Program-made: the position numbers and the translations under genes
Notes under the pieces: generated by a model
What the model was told of the DNA's origin: nothing
Databases searched by the model: none
What the model saw: only the letters and a program-made list of their open reading frames with translations
From: Holophaga sp.
GTDB lineage: Bacteria > Acidobacteriota > Holophagae > Holophagales > Holophagaceae
NCBI GenBank assembly: GCA_030691225.1
Contig: JAUYES010000234.1
Span: forward strand, 1-5,139
Reading direction: 5' to 3'
Length of the DNA stretch: 5,139 bases
Part shown: piece by piece, positions 1-5,139 of the stretch
How positions within the stretch are numbered: the stretch's first letter is position 1
How the letters are laid out: each line of letters starts with the position of its first letter

Positions 1-1
1 A

Positions 2-427
2 AAAAAAGACAGCTTTACAGCCCAAACCTTACACCGCATTTTCAGGAACAACGGCAACAACCTAGTCGTAGTGGGACCTGGTGATTTTTCCGCCACAGTC
101 CTTGATGGAAAAAAAGGCTCCGTGCTTGGGCAGACGGTCTTCGCCTACAACAACGGTCAAGCGCCTGGCCTTCAGCTTGGAACCAAGCATCGCGGCCCAG
201 CCGTATGGTCGTGGGGTGGCAATATCGCCTTTTCCGCAGTTCCTGCCTCCACCGTGCCTAGCCTCAAACAACTCGGGCTCCTACTCGTTCGAATGGACTT
301 CTCCGCTTCGACAATTGATTTTCTTCCAACCGGCCTTGCCGAAGGCTTCACGCTTGTCGGAATACTTGAAAACCGAGCCGTGTTCACAGCCCCAAACGGC
401 GGAATGGTCTACTTCCCCGTGAACTAA
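2..427 (+). CDS. C-terminal part of an unrecognised protein (5' end outside window)
   Basis: The reading frame is open from base 2 and ends at TAA 425-427, giving 141 residues of a longer protein. A GTG at 71 could serve as a start, but the frame continues upstream without a stop and codes for plausible protein, so I read this as a truncated 3' end. The visible part is rich in Gly, Val, Phe, Ala and Asn with short alternating hydrophobic stretches (for example AVWSWGGNIAFSAV and the end GGMVYFPVN), which suggests mainly beta structure. No cysteines, membrane segment or catalytic motif can be seen. A beta-propeller or other repeat-type extracellular protein is possible, but that is only an impression from composition. 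It is convergent with the 163-aa gene on the minus strand. I do not recognise the family and assign no function. Confidence 0.6.
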   Translation, partial: KKDSFTAQTLHRIFRNNGNNLVVVGPGDFSATVLDGKKGSVLGQTVFAYNNGQAPGLQLGTKHRGPAVWSWGGNIAFSAVPASTVPSLKQLGLLLVRMDFSASTIDFLPTGLAEGFTLVGILENRAVFTAPNGGMVYFPVN

Positions 428-495
428 GTCGTTGGCAGAAACAGACTGGCCGATTCATCGTCGGGTCTGCATTTGTGGCTGAAGCCAAACTTTCT

Positions 496-516
496 GACCT
501 ACGCAGGTTGTTTTTT
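496..516 (+). terminator. Weak candidate rho-independent terminator after the first gene
   Basis: A short hairpin (ACCT 497-500, loop ACGC, AGGT 505-508, extendable by G-T wobbles) is followed by a run of six T at 511-516. It lies about 70 bp after the stop of the plus-strand gene and in the convergent gap, which is the right place. The stem is short, so termination would be weak. A second small hairpin (TGGC-TGAA-GCCA, 476-487) lies just before it but has no T run. Confidence 0.35.
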
Positions 517-528
517 CGCGGACGCTAA

Positions 529-1020
529 TCAGGCGATGGCAAAGACCTGACGAATATCCGCCAGGAGTCGACTGAGTTCCGCCTCGGTCATGTTGAGTGG
601 AACTTGGCGTTTGACTTCATCCTTGCGGTAGAAGGCAATGCGCTTAAGGCTGACCGAGTCACGGACGATCGTAATTTCGTTGAATTGGATCTGGGTGTCG
701 TCCTTGTAAGGCGGAAGACTGCGGATCTGGATATACATTCCCCTGCGATCGTGGTCTACGATTTCCAACTGCTCGTGCAAATAATCAACCTGGTGAGTGA
801 GGCGCTGAGCTCGCGAGTGAAGCTTAGCGAAGCTCTGCTTTTTTATGGGTTGATGCTCCAGGCTGAGATGCTCCAGTTCAACGTGTGGGCCTTGCCGACG
901 CAACGCCCCATGCAACCGACCATTCCGTGAGGCATCACCATCCTGAAAGGCCTCAAAGCCTTGGAAGTCTCCAGGCAGCACAGATTCGTCGTATCTTTTG
1001 GCTTTTCGAGACATTTTCAT
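529..1020 (-). CDS. Uncharacterised 163-aa protein
   Basis: The ATG at 1020-1018 has a good ribosome binding site, GAAGG at 1032-1028, seven bases upstream. A second ATG two codons later is less well placed. The N-terminus is basic (MKMSRKAKRYDE). Residues 10-60 look irregular and polar. Residues 62-90 could form a long amphipathic helix (around SRAQRLTHQVDYLHEQL). Residues 94-131 look like alternating beta strands, and the end (145-160, TEAELSRLLADIRQVF) looks helical. There is no signal peptide, membrane segment or recognisable catalytic motif, so a soluble cytoplasmic protein is likely. A 10-bp direct repeat (852-861 and 867-876) encodes the doubled LEH in LEHLSLEH. It points the same way as the quality-control operon but is separated from it by 160 bp, so it may have its own promoter. 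I do not recognise the family. The opposite-strand frame over the same bases is less protein-like. Confidence 0.65.
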   Translation of the reverse strand: MKMSRKAKRYDESVLPGDFQGFEAFQDGDASRNGRLHGALRRQGPHVELEHLSLEHQPIKKQSFAKLHSRAQRLTHQVDYLHEQLEIVDHDRRGMYIQIRSLPPYKDDTQIQFNEITIVRDSVSLKRIAFYRKDEVKRQVPLNMTEAELSRLLADIRQVFAIA

Positions 1021-1180
1021 AGTGGCACCTTCGCAGCGACCGATCAGCCAAACGGGAAATTTCTTCCTCTTTATCGGGCATTTTCAGCAAAAGGATGAGG
1101 GAAAATCGAGCTTTAGGCGTTACGTGCCGAGAATATCAGGCAAATCTTCCCGCTTGTCGAGGGCTGGTTCTGCTTTTAAT
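1021..1180. other. Intergenic gap between the 163-aa gene and the YhaM-like gene
   Basis: No credible coding frame fills this 160-bp gap. On the minus strand it would carry the 3' end of the quality-control operon and the promoter of the 163-aa gene, but I find neither a hairpin with a T run nor a convincing -35/-10 pair. An ATTTTC / GAAAAT inverted repeat with a 15-bp spacer (1080-1085 and 1101-1106) is the only structure noticed and is likely chance. Apart from the ribosome binding site at 1028-1032 nothing is assigned. Confidence 0.5.
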
Positions 1181-2179
1181 TCAAGGGGTGTCAATGGTCT
1201 CTGGATGCACAGCCTTGGGCCAACGAACCTTGTATATCATGCGCTCCAACGACCGAGAAAATGGAGTCCAGTTGCCGGTTCCAGCTTCATCGGAAATCGC
1301 GCGAAACATGCCTTCCAGTTTTCCGTCAAGGTCATCCAGATAGTGCAGAAGCAAGGCTTCGGGAGTCTTAGGCAGCACAGGGGAACCAAACTCCAGCCTC
1401 CCATGGTGGGCAAGAATGCAATGCAAAATCTGCACTCGCAATTCATCGGGAAACTTCGGGATCCGTGCAATTTCTTTCGCGACCCATTCGGTTTCCATGG
1501 AGATATGCCCGATGAGATTGCCCATGTCCGAATAGCCAAAGCTCCGCTGGTAAGTCAACTCCGCCGTCTTGCCCAGATCGTGGAGGCAGACTCCTGCCAT
1601 GAGCAAGTCTCGATTCATGGCCGGGTAGTGCGTGCAGGCCTTTTCGGCCATTCCAGCCACCGAAAGAGTGTGCTCGAGCAGGCCTCCGAGATAAACGTGG
1701 TGCAAACTCTTTGCCGCTGGGGCCTTGGCAAAAGCCCCTCGCAACTCGGCGTTCTCAATCAGAAGGCCTTGAAGCAATTGACGAATCCAAGGATCAGCGA
1801 TGGAACCGATCAAGGCATCCAACTCAGCCAGCATGGATTCTACCGAACGCTTGCTGGTTGAAAAGAAATGGGAAAGATCCCCCACTTCGAAATCCTCGGC
1901 AAAACGCACTTTCTCCAGACGAACTTGTTTGCGACCCTGAAACTCTTCCACCTTGGCTTTGATCTTGAGAAAGACGTCCGGCCGTATTGCGTCAAAATCC
2001 CCTTCCACGGCGCGCAAATCCCAGAGGAATCCCTTTAGGTCACCGCTGCAGTCGGCAAGCTTTACTTCGAGATACTCGCCTCCGCTGCGACTTGTTTTGT
2101 AGGCCGCTTCAGAAGCCAGCAGGAACCCCACAAAGGGATCACCAGCCTGCAGGTCACGGATAAGTGGCTGGTCGGACAA
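1181..2179 (-). CDS. yhaM: YhaM-like 3'-5' exoribonuclease (OB fold + HD domain)
   Basis: This 332-residue protein matches the two-domain plan of YhaM/CbfA-type nucleases (B. subtilis YhaM is about 314 aa). An OB-fold nucleic-acid binding domain spans about residues 10-95, with the typical G-x-F-L-L start at 18 and the YLEVKLADCSGDLKGFLWD stretch. An HD metal-dependent phosphohydrolase domain spans about 155-300. Visible HD-family residues are HH 160-161, GGLLEH ending at H170, the HD pair 200-201 (LHDLGK), H225 in GHIS, HH 258-259 and DD 282-283. The expected role is metal-dependent 3'-5' trimming of single-stranded RNA (possibly DNA) in the cytoplasm. I chose the TTG start at 2179-2177 because AGGAGG lies four bases upstream (2189-2184) and the protein then begins just before the OB fold. 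The frame also runs up to 2317, but that extension overlaps the S4 gene and does not look like protein. It is last in the operon, 16 bp after the S4 gene. Family assignment is strong. Exact substrate is inferred. Confidence 0.88.
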   Translation of the reverse strand: MSDQPLIRDLQAGDPFVGFLLASEAAYKTSRSGGEYLEVKLADCSGDLKGFLWDLRAVEGDFDAIRPDVFLKIKAKVEEFQGRKQVRLEKVRFAEDFEVGDLSHFFSTSKRSVESMLAELDALIGSIADPWIRQLLQGLLIENAELRGAFAKAPAAKSLHHVYLGGLLEHTLSVAGMAEKACTHYPAMNRDLLMAGVCLHDLGKTAELTYQRSFGYSDMGNLIGHISMETEWVAKEIARIPKFPDELRVQILHCILAHHGRLEFGSPVLPKTPEALLLHYLDDLDGKLEGMFRAISDEAGTGNWTPFSRSLERMIYKVRWPKAVHPETIDTP

Positions 2180-2183
2180 GGGG

Positions 2184-2189
2184 CCTCCT
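2184..2189 (-). promoter_or_regulatory. Ribosome binding site that fixes the TTG start of the YhaM-like gene
   Basis: On the minus strand AGGAGG, a near-perfect Shine-Dalgarno, ends four bases before TTG 2179-2177. It sits in the 16-bp gap after the TAG stop of the S4 gene and argues for the short, non-overlapping start. Confidence 0.7.
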
Positions 2190-2195
2190 GGGCTA

Positions 2196-2516
2196 CTAGT
2201 GATCCGAGGGACGTTTCGGGCGAGGAGCCATTGGGTCCTCCACAGGCCCCTCATCAAAGGACATCCACTTTTCTTCCAGGATTTCCACGAAAGACCACTG
2301 GTCCGACCTGGAAACACTGGATTCGGGAAGGCCTAGAATCTGAACTTTCAACAGTCTGTTGAAGATCGGGAAATCCAACTGATCCCCAGTCTTGACCTCA
2401 AAACTGGCCTTCCTGGGCGCCCCGTTAACGCGAACCATACCTTCATCGCACAATTCGCGCGCCATCTCTCGGCGTTTTAATAATCGGGTTTTTTTAAGAA
2501 ATAGGTCCAACCGCAC
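2196..2516 (-). CDS. rqcP: RqcP-like S4-domain RNA-binding protein
   Basis: This 106-residue protein has an S4 RNA-binding domain at residues 1-60 (MRLDLFLKKTRLLKRREMAR, then a VNG turn at about 30-32 and a VKTGDQL strand at about 41-47). It begins directly with MRLD, as in B. subtilis RqcP (YabO, 86 aa), and lacks the N-terminal extension and long basic tail of E. coli Hsp15, so RqcP is the better match. R2, D4 and R16 are present, residues I recall as important in RqcP. RqcP works with RqcH on 50S subunits carrying stalled peptidyl-tRNA, helping add C-terminal alanine tails that mark the chain for degradation. The last 25 or so residues, rich in Pro, Asp and Glu, are an extension beyond the usual length. 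The start is GTG 2516-2514, two bases after the previous gene's TAA, with GAAGGG (2528-2523) six bases upstream inside that gene, which suggests translational coupling. Hsp15-type heat-shock function is the alternative. Confidence 0.85.
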   Translation of the reverse strand: MRLDLFLKKTRLLKRREMARELCDEGMVRVNGAPRKASFEVKTGDQLDFPIFNRLLKVQILGLPESSVSRSDQWSFVEILEEKWMSFDEGPVEDPMAPRPKRPSDH

Positions 2517-2518
2517 GC

Positions 2519-3493
2519 TTATCCCTTCAGGATCGTTTCCTTGGGGACCTGATACCGAATATTGGCTCGGATCCGCAGACTCTGGAGGTAATTTTGGATG
2601 GCGTTCTGAGCCTTAGGTTCCTGAAGCTTCTGCAGGATTAGTGGCTTCACTTCAGAGAAGGGTTTAACTAAATCGTCCTCGGCTGCAATTAGCTGAATCA
2701 GGTACAGGTCCTTGTCTGTCTCAATAGGAGCCGAGATCTGATCTGGCTTCATCGCTAAAGCCGCCTGTTCGATGGCTGGGCGCATCAGTCCCTTGCCGAT
2801 CCAGCCAAGGTCTCCGCCCAGCGATTTGCTCGGGCTGGTGGAATGATCCTTGACCATCTCTTCAAAGGTCTTGCCTCCTTTGAGGGCCGTTTGAATTTCT
2901 TCAATCTTCGTTTTTGCAGCCGCCTGTTCTTCGGCAGTGGCACCCTTGGGCACCACGAGTTCCCGAATGCGGAATCGACTAGGCATGCGGTATTCGTCCT
3001 TGTGATCCTCGTAGAAGGCTCGTAATTCCTGATCCTCGATGGCGATCTTGGCGTAGACCTCTTTGCGAAGAACTTCCTGCTGAATCATTTGTTGTTTTTG
3101 TTGTTTGATCCAATCGGGCAGCCCAATGCCTACGCTACCCCTCAGAGCCTTCTCGAAATCAGCATCGGTAGCGAAGTTGTACTGCTTTTTAAAGTCTTCC
3201 ACCACCGTTCGCATGTAGTCATCGGGAATGAGAATTCCAACCTCATTGCCCTTGTCTTGAAGAATGAAGGCGTCGATGAGCCCCTGGAGGGTCTTTTCCC
3301 GGGCATCCCTCAGTTTTCCGTCGAGTTCCTTACCCGAAAATTGCCGATACAGCGCCGCGGCATCCTGCTCCACGGCTTGTTGAAAGGCACGACGGGTAAT
3401 GGTGTGCCCGTTGACGATCACCAGGATTTCCTCCCGCACATCGGCAGCACAAAGTGCGATGACCGGCAGAAGGGAAATAAGGAGTTTCTTCAT
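2519..3493 (-). CDS. Secreted SurA/PrsA-like chaperone with a degenerate parvulin domain
   Basis: This 324-residue protein starts with a signal peptide (MKKLLISLLPVIALCAA, cleavage near 17). C15 is not in a proper lipobox, since L precedes it. A SurA_N-like helical chaperone region follows (about 20-165), including VNGHTITRRAFQQAV typical of this family. A parvulin-type rotamase domain spans about 172-272, and a helical tail contains a PFSEVKPLILQKLQE segment typical of PpiC/SurA proteins. The substrate-groove motif GGDLGW is intact (226-231). The two histidines conserved in active parvulins are both replaced: R177 stands where HILV-type proteins have His, and Y264 where GYHxI-type proteins have His. 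It is therefore likely a holdase or foldase for exported proteins rather than an efficient isomerase. The ATG at 3493-3491 overlaps the upstream gene's TGA (ATGA), has no strong ribosome site of its own, and is probably translated by reinitiation. Confidence 0.87.
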   Translation of the reverse strand: MKKLLISLLPVIALCAADVREEILVIVNGHTITRRAFQQAVEQDAAALYRQFSGKELDGKLRDAREKTLQGLIDAFILQDKGNEVGILIPDDYMRTVVEDFKKQYNFATDADFEKALRGSVGIGLPDWIKQQKQQMIQQEVLRKEVYAKIAIEDQELRAFYEDHKDEYRMPSRFRIRELVVPKGATAEEQAAAKTKIEEIQTALKGGKTFEEMVKDHSTSPSKSLGGDLGWIGKGLMRPAIEQAALAMKPDQISAPIETDKDLYLIQLIAAEDDLVKPFSEVKPLILQKLQEPKAQNAIQNYLQSLRIRANIRYQVPKETILKG

Positions 3494-4491
3494 TTTTTAA
3501 TCCCACTCTTCTTGGAAACTTTGGCTTTGGGTTCATCCAGCTTCTTGACTTCCTTTTCGGCGATCACGACGGCACCAACTTCCGTGAAGCCAATCTCCTT
3601 CTTTAACCCATCCACGAAGGCCTGGAAGACTTCTTCCTGCTTGGCTGTCTGCGCTTTTTGGCGGGCCTGATCCTTGATCGTTTCAAAGGCGGGAATGGAG
3701 GCTGTTACGATTTTTTCGACCTGGATGACGTGGTAGCCAAATGCTGTTTTGATGGGCTCGCCAACCTTGCCAATCTCCTGCTTGCGCACCGCAGCTTCAT
3801 ATTCAGGAGCGAAGGAACCAAAGGTGATGTTTTCGTAAAGTCCGCCCTTTTCCTTGCTGCCGGGATCATCGGAGAACTCCTTGGCCACCACATCCCAGGT
3901 CTTTCCTTCCACAAGGGCCTTGGCAGCAAGAATGGCCTTTGCCTTGGCATCTTCATCCGAAAGGGCTGTGGGGCTGGCGTTGGGACCGCCTTTGACGCTA
4001 ATCAGCAGGTGGCGGGAGTCGAAAGATTCTGGGCTCTTGAACTGGTCCGTGTGCTTCTCGAAATAGGCTTTAACGTCAGCATCGGTGACAACGACCTTCT
4101 TTTGAAGAGCAGGAGCGTCGCGCTTCATCAGGTCCTGAATCAAGATCTGGGCCTCCATGAGTTCCCGCTTCTTGAGATATTCCGGTCCCTTATCCATGCC
4201 GTCCTTGCGAGCCTTGATTTCCATGACCTTGAAATCAAGAAACTGCTTCCGGTACGTGTCTTTCGCGCCTTGGACCATCTCCATCTGCATTCGCTGCTGA
4301 GGGTTGAGGGCCATGGACAGGAAAAGTTCGAAGTCGGATTCCCGGAAAGTGCGGTTTCCCACTTGGGCCATCACTTTGTCTTCCCGAACCTGGGCCTCGA
4401 CCTTGGGGGTAGCGGGTTTTGCGACCTCTGGAGCTGGGGTTTGGGCGACCAGGAAAGCGGCAGTCAGGGTAATCAGGGTATGTCGGAGCAT
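3490..4491 (-). CDS. Secreted peptidyl-prolyl cis-trans isomerase (SurA/PpiC-type parvulin)
   Basis: This 333-residue exported foldase is the first gene of the operon. It begins with a signal peptide (MLRHTLITLTAAFLVA, cleavage near 16), then a Pro/Ala/Lys linker to about 35. A SurA_N-like helical region spans about 38-155 (VMAQVGNRTFRESDFELFL at its start). A parvulin domain spans about 157-262, with the conserved histidines H161 (SRHLLIS) and H254 (FGYHVIQVEK) and a DDPGSKEKGG loop at 208-217. The C-terminal helix (267-298) is followed by a Lys-rich tail. The expected role is proline isomerisation and chaperoning of secreted or outer-membrane proteins outside the cytoplasmic membrane. I chose the ATG at 4491-4489 because AAGGA (4501-4497) lies five bases upstream and the signal peptide then begins at residue 1. 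A start at 4542 would add 17 residues ahead of the signal peptide and cover the upstream palindrome. The exact orthologue (SurA, PpiC or PrsA) cannot be settled here. Confidence 0.9.
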   Translation of the reverse strand: MLRHTLITLTAAFLVAQTPAPEVAKPATPKVEAQVREDKVMAQVGNRTFRESDFELFLSMALNPQQRMQMEMVQGAKDTYRKQFLDFKVMEIKARKDGMDKGPEYLKKRELMEAQILIQDLMKRDAPALQKKVVVTDADVKAYFEKHTDQFKSPESFDSRHLLISVKGGPNASPTALSDEDAKAKAILAAKALVEGKTWDVVAKEFSDDPGSKEKGGLYENITFGSFAPEYEAAVRKQEIGKVGEPIKTAFGYHVIQVEKIVTASIPAFETIKDQARQKAQTAKQEEVFQAFVDGLKKEIGFTEVGAVVIAEKEVKKLDEPKAKVSKKSGIKK

Positions 4492-4496
4492 GAAAA

Positions 4497-4501
4497 TCCT
4501 T
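4497..4501 (-). promoter_or_regulatory. Ribosome binding site of the first parvulin gene
   Basis: AAGGA on the minus strand is five bases before ATG 4491-4489. It decides against the longer in-frame start at 4542. Confidence 0.6.
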
Positions 4502-4515
4502 ATGGGGGAGAGCCC

Positions 4516-4528
4516 GTTCGGGCCGAAC
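4516..4528. promoter_or_regulatory. 13-bp palindrome in the divergent intergenic region (possible operator)
   Basis: GTTCGG and CCGAAC form a perfect 6-bp inverted repeat around a single central base. It lies 25 bp before the first parvulin start and about 95 bp before the BioF-type start. On the parvulin side it falls just downstream of a possible -10 (TAAGAT, 4538-4533), so it would lie around the transcription start or in the early leader. It could bind a dimeric regulator or fold as a short RNA stem (GUUCG/CGAAC). An overlapping palindrome, GCCCG-TT-CGGGC (4512-4523), shares half of it. The function is inferred from position and symmetry only. Confidence 0.35.
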
Positions 4529-4532
4529 CAAA

Positions 4533-4538
4533 ATCTTA
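4533..4538 (-). promoter_or_regulatory. Possible -10 element for the parvulin/RqcP/YhaM operon
   Basis: TAAGAT on the minus strand (four of six bases of TATAAT) lies about 40 bp before the first parvulin start. No good -35 is seen 16-18 bp upstream, so this is a weak guess. No convincing promoter was found for the plus-strand BioF-type gene in the same 132-bp divergent gap. Confidence 0.2.
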
Positions 4539-4612
4539 CCATTGGCGCCCGTTGCCCGTAGAGGCTCTGCGAGGGCAGACTGGGACTTCGACTTCAATGA
4601 GCCACAGTCCGT

Positions 4613-4617
4613 GAAGG
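4613..4617 (+). promoter_or_regulatory. Ribosome binding site of the BioF-type gene
   Basis: GAAGG lies six bases before GTG 4624-4626, and the frame has a TGA at 4612-4614 just upstream. Together these fix the start of the partial synthase gene. Confidence 0.6.
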
Positions 4618-4623
4618 TTCCCC

Positions 4624-5139
4624 GTGCCCCTGAATTTGCTTCCTCTTCCCTGGCGTGACCGATTCAAGAAAACGGCTGCGGACCGAGCTAATTGCTCGCG
4701 GAATCGAATCATTCAAGCACCTTTGGGCATCGATTTCTGCTCCAACGATTACCTTGGACTCCGGCGCGACCCTCGTATGGCCGAAGCGGCGACCCAAGCC
4801 GCCAAAGCCTGGGGTTGCGGGAGTGGAGGCGGGCGCCTGCTGCGCGGCACATCACCCCTACATGATGAACTTGAGCAGGAATTAGCCGCATGGAAAGGGA
4901 TGGAAAGCTGTCTGCTTTTTAATACCGGCTTCCAATGCAACAGCACACTCATCGCAGCCCTTCTGGAACCTGGCGATGCCGTTTTCTCTGATTCACTCAA
5001 CCACGCATCTCTGGTGGACGGATGTCGATTCGCCAAATCCAATAGGGCCCATGTGGGGGTCTATCGGCACCTGGACCTTGATGACCTGGAGATTCAATTA
5101 CGGCATTGGCGTGAGCAGTCATCCAAAAGAGGACTGGCC
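4624..5139 (+). CDS. bioF: 8-amino-7-oxononanoate synthase-like protein (BioF, 3' end outside window)
   Basis: The first 172 residues of a PLP-dependent alpha-oxoamine synthase are present. The frame starts at GTG 4624 with GAAGG six bases upstream, is preceded by an in-frame TGA, and is still open at the right edge. BioF condenses pimeloyl-ACP or pimeloyl-CoA with alanine to make 8-amino-7-oxononanoate in biotin synthesis, in the cytoplasm. Visible family motifs are FCSNDYLGL (38-46), a Gly-rich GCGSGGGRLLRGTSPLHDELE segment broken here as GCGSGGGRLL (64-73) and GTSPLHDELE (75-84), LFNTGF (98-103, PLP phosphate site) and DSLNHASLVDG (123-133), whose H127 should stack on the PLP ring. The PLP lysine and C-terminal domain lie beyond the window. 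The N-terminus (MPLNLLPLPWRDRF) fits the short BioF leader. It is divergent from the parvulin operon. Glycine C-acetyltransferase (Kbl) or another member of the same family is the alternative. Confidence 0.85.
   Translation, partial: MPLNLLPLPWRDRFKKTAADRANCSRNRIIQAPLGIDFCSNDYLGLRRDPRMAEAATQAAKAWGCGSGGGRLLRGTSPLHDELEQELAAWKGMESCLLFNTGFQCNSTLIAALLEPGDAVFSDSLNHASLVDGCRFAKSNRAHVGVYRHLDLDDLEIQLRHWREQSSKRGLA

Noticed and set aside
1..7. A7 run at the left edge as a slippery site or homopolymer artefact
   Set aside because: It reads as lysine codons in the frame that continues to 427 and there is no second frame to slip into. The window edge prevents more.
604..930. 108-aa plus-strand frame opposite the 163-aa gene
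   Set aside because: It looks more hydrophobic and protein-like than most shadows, but it lacks a ribosome site as good as the minus-strand gene's GAAGG and covers only part of the region. The minus-strand frame is longer.
1080..1106. ATTTTC / GAAAAT inverted repeat with 15-bp spacer
   Set aside because: It is short and AT-rich, lies in a gap without a recognisable promoter, and is expected by chance.
998..1861. 287-aa open frame on the plus strand
   Set aside because: It is antisense to the YhaM-like gene and the start of the 163-aa gene. Its composition is unlike a real protein and the minus strand carries clear HD and OB motifs.
2510..2530. E. coli Hsp15-type identity for the S4 protein
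   Set aside because: The protein begins directly with MRLD and lacks the N-terminal extension and long basic C-terminal tail of Hsp15. RqcP fits better.
3658..4614. 318-aa open frame on the plus strand
   Set aside because: It is the antisense shadow of the first parvulin gene, whose signal peptide and parvulin motifs are unmistakable. The Leu/Gly/His-rich translation matches no family.
4655..4885. 76-aa ATG frame on the plus strand at the BioF-type gene
   Set aside because: It is in a different frame from the synthase motifs. The true frame starts at GTG 4624 and stays open to the window end.

Overview
The window holds an ordinary-looking block of bacterial chromosome with dense coding, short gaps and moderate GC (about half, by eye). 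No mobile element, phage gene, CRISPR array, tRNA or rRNA is visible. The gene set (SurA/PrsA-type secreted parvulins, an RqcP-like S4 protein, a YhaM-like HD nuclease and a BioF-type synthase) points to a free-living bacterium. The exported SurA-like proteins suggest a Gram-negative envelope. My tentative guess is an Acidobacteriota/Holophagae-like or deltaproteobacterial lineage, but nothing in the sequence proves this.

Layout from left to right. (1) Bases 2-427 (+) are the C-terminal 141 codons of an unrecognised protein whose start lies outside the window. (2) A 101-bp convergent gap has a weak candidate terminator. (3) Bases 529-1020 (-) encode a 163-aa protein of unknown function. (4) A 160-bp gap has no clear promoter or terminator. 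(5) Bases 1181-4491 form a tight minus-strand operon, transcribed right to left: a secreted parvulin with both active-site histidines, a second secreted parvulin-like protein lacking both, an RqcP-like S4 protein, and a YhaM-like OB/HD 3'-5' exoribonuclease. The junctions are a 4-bp ATGA overlap, a 2-nt gap and a 16-nt gap. (6) A 132-bp divergent intergenic region carries a 13-bp palindrome. (7) A BioF-type alpha-oxoamine synthase gene starts at a GTG at 4624 (+) and runs off the right edge.

Taken together, the operon is a protein and RNA quality-control cassette. Its members are predicted to fold exported proteins outside the cytoplasmic membrane (the two parvulins), assist rescue of stalled 50S-peptidyl-tRNA complexes (RqcP) and degrade RNA from the 3' end (YhaM). 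From memory, yhaM also lies close to prsA in Bacillus subtilis, so part of this linkage may be ancient. I see no clearly novel system. The points most worth checking are the active/degenerate parvulin pair, the clustering of RqcP with YhaM and parvulins, and the two uncharacterised proteins at the left.
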